Source: Arctopsyche grandis
Taxonomy: Eukaryota; Arthropoda; Insecta; Trichoptera; Hydropsychidae
Assembly: GCF_051622035.1 (NCBI RefSeq)
Contig: NC_135357.1
Coordinates: forward strand, 37,622,691-37,686,690
Reading direction: 5' to 3'
DNA: 64,000 nt
Shown: one piece after another, positions 57,441 through 64,000 of the stretch
Layout: every line of letters starts with the position of its first letter
Numbering within the stretch: position 1 is the stretch's first letter
Position numbers and translations under genes: made by a program
The notes under the pieces: model-generated
Database searches by the model: none
The model's input: only the letters and a program-made list of their open reading frames with translations
What the model was told of the DNA's origin: nothing

Positions 57441-57477
57441 TATAAATAATGGCGTTTTACGATTTGGAACTCATTCG
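57441..57477 (+). promoter_or_regulatory. H4-2 core promoter
   Basis: TATAAATA at 57441-57448 and TCATTCG at 57471-57477, 30 bases apart. This is the intact counterpart of the promoter split at H4-1. Confidence 0.87.
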
Positions 57478-57510
57478 CCAGCTGCAGCCCGCCCCGAGTG
57501 GACGTGCTGT

Positions 57511-57546
57511 CTCTCGCTCTCGCTCTCGCTCTCGCTCTCGCTCTCG
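57511..57546 (+). repeat. (CTCTCG)6 microsatellite in H4-2 leader
   Basis: Six perfect CTCTCG units in the transcribed leader, between initiator and ATG. H4-1 has only a short GA-rich stretch at this place. GA/CT repeats near histone promoters bind GAGA-type factors and CLAMP in Drosophila; a role here is inference. Confidence 0.85.
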
Positions 57547-57566
57547 TTCGCCAAACACTTTGCTGA

Positions 57567-57884
<318 letters not shown>

Positions 57885-57919
57885 GCACACACCCTATTTG
57901 ATTCGACAACTAAAAAAAA

Positions 57920-57935
57920 GGCCCTTTTCAGGGCC
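57920..57935 (+). terminator. Histone 3' stem-loop, H4-2
   Basis: GGCCCTTTTCAGGGCC, 35 bases after the stop codon; the following bases match the H4-1 3' flank. Confidence 0.95.
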
Positions 57936-58264
57936 ACCAAACCATTTACCAAAGTTTTCGGTTTTAGACTTGATTGATATTTGCATAATTACTCTTAATA
58001 AAATTTATCAAACTACTGCCTTGCGTACATTTTCCCTGCCAGCGTACAGTACAGTAGCCTTTTTTTTTTTTTTCATTATGTTTATGACCGTGAACGAACA
58101 ATTTCTCAATAGCCCCCTTTACACAGTCGTTCTATCGCGCGTGAAACAGCTAACACGATTGTACGCGTGTAAAGACTTGGACCGAGAAGGGATAAACTCA
58201 GCAGTCGTGTGCTTCGACGTTGTCTTTACACAGAAAATTCTTTCGGGCGCGCTTTTGTTACAAG

Positions 58265-58744
58265 ATGGCGGACTTACGCACGTGGAGTCACGGATTGATT
58301 CTGGAATTAATTTTAATGTATGAGTCTTTTCCGTGCCTCTGGAAAATTATGTCCGAGGAATATAAAAATAAAAATCTGAAAGAGGAAGCTTATAAAAAAA
58401 TAGTTGACTTCGTTAAAGAAAGAGGATTTTCTAATGCTAATCGAGATTTTGTTGTCAAAAAGTTTCAAAGTTTAAGAGGGTCCTTCCGGAAGGAACTCAA
58501 GAAAGTAGTAGACAGCCAACGTAGTGGAAGAGGAACAGATGACGTGTACAAATCTACCCTCTGGTACTTTGATAATTTGCTCTTCACTAAGGATCAAGAA
58601 CTATCTGCTAATAGTATATGTAACATTGATGAAGATCCAGAGGATGAAAACCGTACTAATGATTATTTTCATCAAAATGATATTTCGACTAATGAAAGTG
58701 TTACAGAGAGTGGAGCTGGTGAAACTGGGCAGCAAACTAAAGTC
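58265..58744 (+). CDS. MADF-domain protein, first exon (partial)
   Basis: Open from the ATG that gives MADLRTWSHG (an upstream in-frame ATG at 58220 is also possible) to a strong splice donor GTGAGT at 58745. A MADF (Myb/SANT-like) DNA-binding domain covers about residues 9-105: LILMYESFPCLWKI, then YKKIVDFVKERGF, VVKKFQSLRGSFRKELKKV and STLWYFDNLLF. An acidic linker follows. The next exon is not in the window: 75 bases on, a gypsy LTR and a LINE interrupt the sequence. It may be a host gene or the accessory protein of a Harbinger-type transposon; repeated CTTTACAC words just upstream (58119-58240) hint at the latter. Confidence 0.7.
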
Positions 58745-58818
58745 GTGAGTACATTTTTTGCTATTTATTTACAGTGTATATTACATACTTTATACTATAT
58801 GTATGTAGTATAAAGTAT

Positions 58819-58932
58819 TGAAGAGTATTCAAAGGTAAGTGGAGTCAGGTCGAGGTACAAGAAAACACGCAGGCAGGTTCCAGGTCTTTATTGCTGCTCG
58901 TCCGGTGGAGGTCAGGATCCGAATGCCACCGA
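58819..58932 (-). repeat. Gypsy B/C-type LTR, left part
   Basis: Reverse-oriented LTR beginning TGAAGAGTATTC, intermediate between families B and C. It is broken at its initiator region by LINE J5; the last 12 bases (58921-58932) are the left copy of the LINE target duplication. Whether it is a solo LTR or part of an element cannot be seen, because the window ends first. Confidence 0.88.
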
Positions 58933-59072
58933 GTAGTAGTGGGTAATATTTTATAGATAGTTCCATGGAGTTTACTCCATGCCTATCGATCTAGCGAATT
59001 ATCTGGGATCCGATTCGCGGTGATGTTGTGGTGCGGGCTGGCGGCTGCTCGCATTGCGATGAGTCTCGACTC
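58933..59072 (-). repeat. 3' extension of LINE J5 (B-type tail plus linker)
   Basis: In LINE sense: A-type 3' end, then GAGTCGAGACTCATC, then the last 125 bases of a B-type 3' UTR ending in ACTACTAC. The linker shares GAGTCTCGAC (plus-strand view) with the J3 target site in the H4-1 promoter. The outer target duplication encloses the extension, so it arrived together with J5. This fits a read-through 3' transduction. Confidence 0.75.
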
Positions 59073-59342
59073 TTCTTTGTGGCTGCGTTTTAACGATAGT
59101 TTATAGGGAGTGCCACTCCCTTAACCTATCCATCGAACGTGTTGTATGGGATCGGACTCTCGGTGATGTTTGTGGTGCGGGCTGGCGGCTGCTCGCTTGT
59201 GGGGTGTTTGTCGATCTGGAACACTAAGCAAAATTAGTGCAACATCTGTGGGATACTGTCGGGGTTAGTGTGTTAGTGGGTGGTTAACGGGTATGGACCG
59301 TTTGGAGGTGGTTGAGTCTGGTTAATTAAATTGGGTGCTATT

Positions 59343-62036
59343 TTAGCCTATACCCATCTTCAGAATGTCGATGGGTCTTTGATTGGACGTGAGTTTGGTC
59401 ACACTGAGGGAATTGATCAGGGGATTGTCAATTTTGCCGAGAGACTTGAAGTAGTTCACGGCAAGTTTGTGTACGTGTTTGTCGAGGTAGTCAATGCTTA
59501 GGTCATTGTGAATTATAGTGTTTCTTGTGTACCAGTCGTAGTTGCCCGTGGCACGCAAGAATTTGTTTTGAATTGTCTGTAGTCTGAGTATGGATCTGTT
59601 GGAGATGGTAGTGTGAGCCCACACGGGGCTCGCGTACGTGATTTGTGGGCGGATGATGGATTTATACAGCAAGCATTTGTTTTTAAGCGAGAGCTTGCTG
59701 TTTGGTTTGCATAGTGGGTAAAGCTTTGACGCAACTGCCCTAGCTTTACGCACCGCGTTAGTGATGTGGGGTCTCCAGGTTAATTTGCGGTCGATTATTA
59801 CCCCCAGGTAGCGGGTAGACGTGGTCCAGTTGACTGGTTTGTCGTTTATAATGACTGGCTTGGCTGGTTTGCACCGTTTTTTACGTCTGGAGAAGAATAT
59901 TGCCTGACTTTTATCCGGGTTGATTTTCATCAGCCATTTATCGTACCACGCTACCAGTTGGTCCGAGTACTTCTGGAGGGCGAGCGAGACTCCCTTGGGG
60001 CCGACGGAGCTCGCTAAGATGGCCGTGTCGTCGGCGTACTGTGCGATGTTTGTGTACCTATGTGTAGGAGTGGGTATGTCGTGTGTGTAAAGGTTGAATA
60101 GCGTGGGGCCGAGGATGGAGCCTTGGGGTACCCCAGCGGAGATGCCTCGCTGAGTTGATATGCGGTCCTTGAGTTTGACCTGAAATCTCCTTTCTCTTAG
60201 GAAGGATGCGGTAGAACGTATTGAGTGGGGGGTGATGTTGGCGGCAATCATTTTGTAAAGGAGGCCAGAGTGCCAGACTTTATCGAAGGCTTTGGAAATG
60301 TCTAGGAAGATTGCTCCAGTAGACATGTTGTGGTCGAAACCGTCTATAACGGTTTCAACAACTCTGTGAATCTGGTGAACGGCAGAGTGTTGGGGTCTGA
60401 AGCCAAATTGTGTTTTGGGAAGAAGGTCAATATTTGCGATTTCGCTGTTGAGATTTGAGATTAAGATCCGTTCCAGGATCTTACTCAGTGAGGATAGCAA
60501 GCTGATGGGTCGGTAACTTGTTGCGAGGGAGGGGTTCGAGTAGGGTTTTCTGATGAGAATGACATTGGCGAGTTTCCATTGACTCGGAAAGTAGCAGATT
60601 CTGTTGGTGGCATTTAGTATTGCCGTGAGTGCAGCGATGGCTTTTTGAGGGAGTTCTTTTAGAGCTTTGTTGGAAATTCCGTCAGGGCCAGGGGCCTTTT
60701 TGGCGGCGATAGTTTTGATGATGTTTAGGACTTCAAGCGGCGAAGTGGCGACAATGGGTACTGGGGCTGGGTTTTCAAGGTAGCTGTTGACGGAGCTTTC
60801 AACCATTTGGCAAAAGTCACTTTGCAGGTTGAAGTTTGAGAGAGAGAATTGGTCCTGGAGACTGTCGGCTAGGGCTTCCGCTTTATCGGCGGTGGAGTAG
60901 ACGAACTTATCTCCAACTTTGATCCTGTCGATCCTGTTGCCGTTGCTTCTGAAGATTTTTGACAGTTTCCAGAAACCGTTATGTCCGTCTTCTAGCGCTC
61001 TGAGTTTGGTATCCCAGTTGTCGTTTCGTAGTTGCCACAAGGCATTTTTAACGTCTTGTTGAAGTCTGTTCATTCGCTGTTTGAGGATTGGGTCCTTGTA
61101 CCTTTGGAATGCCTTCCTAGCTCTATTCTTAAGGCGAATAAGATCGCGAATGTCGGGGGGTAAAGCTTGCGGGTGCAGAGGGGAGTGGGGTGTGGTGGTG
61201 GTGCTGGCGTCTAAGGCTGACTGTATTTCATCCGTGAGTATGTTAATAGCGGAGTCTTTTTCTTGGGTGGTGTGAATTGAGTGGGGGTAAGTGACGGTGT
61301 GATGAAGGAGAGTTGAGAATTTCTCCCAAGATATGGTACTTCGGAGGATGGGGTTTATAGTTACGGGTGTGTTGGTGAGTTCTAGTATGACCGGGTGATG
61401 GTCGGAAGAAAGATCATTTACTACAGTCAAGGACGGCGCGCCCGGAAAATTTTGAGTTAGAACGTTGTCTAAGATATCAGGTCTGCCTTTGAAGTTAATG
61501 GGGATTCTTGTGGGTTCGTCTGGGGCCGTGACGGAAACTTTTGGGTTTGAAAGTTGGGAATAACTTAAAAGAATTTTCCCATTATTGTTAGTGGCTTGAC
61601 TGTTCCATCTGGAATGTTTGGCGTTAAGGTCGCCTGCGGCAATGGTGGCTTTGTTAGTGTTGAATATTTTGTCCAAGTCTGTGGTGAGTAAGTGTTGTTT
61701 TGGTGGGTTGTAAACTGCGTGGAGGATGAGTGGGGTGCCAGTGTTAGTCCAAACTTCTACCGACGTCAGTTCTATCCCTGTGGTGATCGGCCGCGGGGCC
61801 AAGTTGTGTTGAATTGTGTGTTTGATGAATATGGCAGTGCCGCCGGCGGCTTTGCCTATTCTGTCGTCTCTGTATGTGGTGTAGTTTGGGAAGTTTAGTC
61901 GATTGCCAGGTTTGAGCCAAGTTTCGTTTACTAGTGCGATATCAATGGAGTGTTGGAGCAAGAATTGCTCGAATTCGACACGCTTGCTGAGTATGCTGCA
62001 GGCGTTCCAGTAAACGATCTTGAGGTAGCAAGTCAT
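59343..62036 (-). CDS. LINE J5 ORF2: endonuclease and reverse transcriptase
   Basis: 897 residues, same domains as J4 (endonuclease 1-220, reverse transcriptase about 440-740 with YADDTAIL). The ATG overlaps the ORF1 stop by 4 bases. It has more private substitutions than the other copies (for example Asn for Asp in the ILDIVLTQ segment) but no stop or shift. Whether it is fully active is unknown. Confidence 0.95.
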   Translation of the reverse strand: MTCYLKIVYWNACSILSKRVEFEQFLLQHSIDIALVNETWLKPGNRLNFPNYTTYRDDRIGKAAGGTAIFIKHTIQHNLAPRPITTGIELTSVEVWTNTGTPLILHAVYNPPKQHLLTTDLDKIFNTNKATIAAGDLNAKHSRWNSQATNNNGKILLSYSQLSNPKVSVTAPDEPTRIPINFKGRPDILDNVLTQNFPGAPSLTVVNDLSSDHHPVILELTNTPVTINPILRSTISWEKFSTLLHHTVTYPHSIHTTQEKDSAINILTDEIQSALDASTTTTPHSPLHPQALPPDIRDLIRLKNRARKAFQRYKDPILKQRMNRLQQDVKNALWQLRNDNWDTKLRALEDGHNGFWKLSKIFRSNGNRIDRIKVGDKFVYSTADKAEALADSLQDQFSLSNFNLQSDFCQMVESSVNSYLENPAPVPIVATSPLEVLNIIKTIAAKKAPGPDGISNKALKELPQKAIAALTAILNATNRICYFPSQWKLANVILIRKPYSNPSLATSYRPISLLSSLSKILERILISNLNSEIANIDLLPKTQFGFRPQHSAVHQIHRVVETVIDGFDHNMSTGAIFLDISKAFDKVWHSGLLYKMIAANITPHSIRSTASFLRERRFQVKLKDRISTQRGISAGVPQGSILGPTLFNLYTHDIPTPTHRYTNIAQYADDTAILASSVGPKGVSLALQKYSDQLVAWYDKWLMKINPDKSQAIFFSRRKKRCKPAKPVIINDKPVNWTTSTRYLGVIIDRKLTWRPHITNAVRKARAVASKLYPLCKPNSKLSLKNKCLLYKSIIRPQITYASPVWAHTTISNRSILRLQTIQNKFLRATGNYDWYTRNTIIHNDLSIDYLDKHVHKLAVNYFKSLGKIDNPLINSLSVTKLTSNQRPIDILKMGIG

Positions 62037-63727
62037 TTTTTATGTTGGTGGGTGAGCATGAGCAGGATGGCATTTATCGAGTCAATGGACTGTTCGATTT
62101 TGCTCATCCGATTTGAAAGGTCTTGGTTTGGGTTCCAGCTAGTGTTGATGTTGGGTTGTTGGGTGGGTGGGGTTAGGGGAGGGAAATTTGAGTTTTCGTG
62201 TCTATATTGCGGTACGTTGGTCTTCGTTGGTTGGGGGTGGGAGGGGTTGGGGTTTCGGGGTTGGCGGGAGTTCTTCCTGCTTTTGTTGTTGGGATTTGAA
62301 GGGCAGCCTCTGTAGCTGGAAACGTGAGGGCCTCTGCAGCTGGTGCAAGTTGGAGTGGAGGTTGTTGACACACAGTCAGTGGTCAAATGGGGTCCTGCAC
62401 ATTTGATGCACAGGGGGGCGACATGGCAGTTGTAGGAGCCGTGACCAAAGCCTTGGCAGCGGTGGCACTGCGGTACAGTATCACCACGGCGAAGTGATTC
62501 GGTGCGAACCAGTTGGCCGAAGATGCTGGAGAGGTTGAACAACTTCTTCCCCTCTTCGTCACGTGTGGTCTCGACAGTGAACATGGGCATGTCGCGCTTG
62601 TCACGTCGTGATTTCATGACGGTGGCTTTACTGGCTTTGTAGCCAAGATCGGCCAACTCGGCGAGGACTTCTGACTCGGAATAGTTGGGGCTAATGCCTC
62701 TAATGACCAGTTTGAGCGGTTTGTCTTCCGTTAGAGGGTGGGCATAGAATTGGAATTGTTCTTCTTGGAGCACTTTTGTGATTTGGCGGTAATCATCGAT
62801 GGTGCATGGTGTGATTTTGACTCTGTTTTCAGAGTAGACGGCTGTGAATTTGAGGTTACGTCCGTCGAGTTTCCTTTGAACTACCTTGTAGTCCGATGGC
62901 AACCTTAGAAAGATTGGAGCAACTTTAGGTTTGGGAAGCACATCCGAAACGGTGTTTCTGGATGGGTGAGCGGGGCTTATGGTCTGGGGGGGTGTACGAA
63001 TTTGAGGCGTGTTTGCCGACGGTGTGCTGAGGGCCGCTTGTTGGGTGGGTGTGTTGTGAATTGGACGCTTCTGGATATGTTTCCGATTTCGGATGATGCC
63101 AACAGGGAAGGAGTAGTCCTCCGGTAGTGGTGCAGGTGTTTGTGTGGGTGCAGGTGTTTGGGTAGGTGTGGGTGATTGTGTAGGTGTGGGTGGTTGTGTG
63201 GGTTCGGGTGCGGCTGCTGATGCGGGTGGGGACTTGGCAGCGGAAGTAACCTCCATTTTATTAGACTGCACGGAGTCGGAATCGGAGTCGAAGTCGGATT
63301 CCGCGAGTGCCGCGTATCTGTTGCTGATGGGTGGGGTCGACTGTGATTGTGTGTGTGTGGTGTTGAGTGGGCTCGTCATTCTACGCTTACCGTTTTTGCG
63401 TGGTGACGTCTGAGGGGATGTGGCCATATCCTTCGTCTTTGTGGTCGTCGTCGTCGACTGGGCCTGCGACATGTTTGACGCGAGGTTTCCCAGTTGGGCG
63501 GAGTGGGCTGCTTGGTCAGTTGCTCGTTGGGCTGCGTGAGTCGCGATTAACTTTTTGAGGGAAGCGTTTTCTTCCCTCATTTCTTGGTACGCCTTCACGA
63601 GTTTTTTGAAGTCATGTTCAGTGAATTTATGCGTTTTAGCGCTAGTGTCACTGCCACCACGGCCATCACGCCGCACACTGGCCATCTTGTGGGTGGGGTT
63701 TTTTTTTGTTTGTAGTGTCACTGTCAC
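62033..63727 (-). CDS. LINE J5 ORF1: Gag-like nucleic-acid-binding protein
   Basis: 564 residues. An N-terminal coiled coil (YQEMREENASLKKLI) is followed by a Pro/Thr-rich linker holding a short TPTQ(S/T)PAPTQ repeat (near 185-210), a PRE_C2HC-like domain at about 285-350, and three zinc knuckles (CHRCQGFGHGSYNC, CIKCAGPHLTTDC, CTSCRGPHVSSYRGC). The N-terminal half groups with J4. The TPTQ repeat is absent from J4. Confidence 0.95.
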   Translation of the reverse strand: MTVTLQTKKNPTHKMASVRRDGRGGSDTSAKTHKFTEHDFKKLVKAYQEMREENASLKKLIATHAAQRATDQAAHSAQLGNLASNMSQAQSTTTTTKTKDMATSPQTSPRKNGKRRMTSPLNTTHTQSQSTPPISNRYAALAESDFDSDSDSVQSNKMEVTSAAKSPPASAAAPEPTQPPTPTQSPTPTQTPAPTQTPAPLPEDYSFPVGIIRNRKHIQKRPIHNTPTQQAALSTPSANTPQIRTPPQTISPAHPSRNTVSDVLPKPKVAPIFLRLPSDYKVVQRKLDGRNLKFTAVYSENRVKITPCTIDDYRQITKVLQEEQFQFYAHPLTEDKPLKLVIRGISPNYSESEVLAELADLGYKASKATVMKSRRDKRDMPMFTVETTRDEEGKKLFNLSSIFGQLVRTESLRRGDTVPQCHRCQGFGHGSYNCHVAPLCIKCAGPHLTTDCVSTTSTPTCTSCRGPHVSSYRGCPSNPNNKSRKNSRQPRNPNPSHPQPTKTNVPQYRHENSNFPPLTPPTQQPNINTSWNPNQDLSNRMSKIEQSIDSINAILLMLTHQHKK

Positions 63728-63953
63728 TTGTCACTTGTCACTGTCACTATCACTTTTGTTTATTTGGCTGTTGCTAGGACAGCTTCTCATTCCCAGAGGG
63801 ACGCGTTCGGAGAGTCGAGCGGTAGTTACATCGCGGTTTCGGCGACGCAGCTGTTATAGACAGCTGTTTGTAGCGCGGGTAACGACAACGACAGCGCGGT
63901 GGGACACGTCCGAGCACTGCGGGCGCTGGGCGCGGTCGAATGAATGCCCCCGA

Positions 63954-64000
63954 TCGAGAGCGTACCATACTTATATCATAGAGCGCTCAGCGCATACACG
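63954..64000 (-). repeat. Gypsy B/C-type LTR, right part (runs off the window)
   Basis: Continuation of the LTR at 58819 after LINE J5, with the LTR TATAAG box (minus strand, near 63970-63975). It reaches the window end, so its other border and any internal region are unseen. Confidence 0.88.

Larger units (their letters stand above)
58933..63941 (-). mobile_element. Jockey-clade LINE J5, full length, chimeric with a 3' extension
   Basis: 5009 bp on the minus strand, inside a gypsy LTR. The 12-bp duplication GAATGCCACCGA (58921-58932) recurs at 63942-63953 with one mismatch. ORF1 and the 5' end are of the J4 type, while the 3' UTR next to ORF2 (about 59073-59342) is of the J1/J2 type. Beyond that end lies an extra segment: 15 bases resembling the H4 promoter (59058-59072) and 125 bases of B-type 3' UTR with its own tail (58933-59057). 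Both ORFs are open. Confidence 0.93.

Overview
The window is nuclear DNA of an arthropod, most probably an insect. It carries replication-dependent histone genes whose 3' ends have the 16-base histone stem-loop instead of a poly(A) signal, and the H2A and H3.2 proteins are of the usual arthropod type. Around them lie Jockey-clade LINEs, Ty3/gypsy LTR elements and hAT DNA transposons. I cannot name the order or species from the sequence. Roughly half of the 64 kb is mobile DNA, most of it young: paired LTRs look identical by eye, target duplications are mostly intact, and many coding frames are open.

Layout. 1-18.1 kb is an LTR-element cluster: a solo LTR (family A, 91-321), a gypsy family B element (756-10767) with a full-length LINE (J1) inside its 3' LTR, a gypsy family A element (10928-15928), and a 1.8-kb non-autonomous LTR element (family C, 16317-18103). 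18.7-44.8 kb is histone unit 1, in the order H2A(-), H2B(+), H1(-), H4(-), H3(+). It is stretched by a hAT element in the H2A/H2B divergent promoter (itself holding a second family A element), a 5'-truncated LINE (J3) that splits the H4 core promoter, and a full-length LINE (J4) between H4 and H3. 46-58 kb is histone unit 2: H2A(-), LINE J2, H2B(+), then only remnants of H1 and H4, then an inverted pair H3(-)/H4(+) with a second family C element between them. 58.2-64 kb holds a MADF-domain exon and a reversed gypsy LTR with LINE J5 inside it; the window ends in that LTR.

The five large LINE copies (J1-J5) are one Jockey-clade group with two kinds of 3' UTR. ORF1 is a Gag-like protein with three zinc knuckles. 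ORF2 is endonuclease plus reverse transcriptase of 897 residues, starting in a 4-base ATGA overlap with ORF1.

The most notable pattern is positional. The core histone genes share a promoter with a TATA-like box about 29 bases upstream of a TCATTCG-type initiator (H2B has the initiator but no clear TATA). A similar promoter is seen in the gypsy B/C LTRs, and the LINEs themselves begin at CATT(C). Insertions J2, J3, J5 and the hAT all fall on or directly beside such an initiator, and the three LINEs among them point the same way as the promoter they entered. J5 also carries an extra 3' segment with a short match to the H4 promoter, as if copied from another LINE that had landed in an H4 promoter. 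This suggests a LINE lineage that tends to land on histone-type initiators and take over their promoters.
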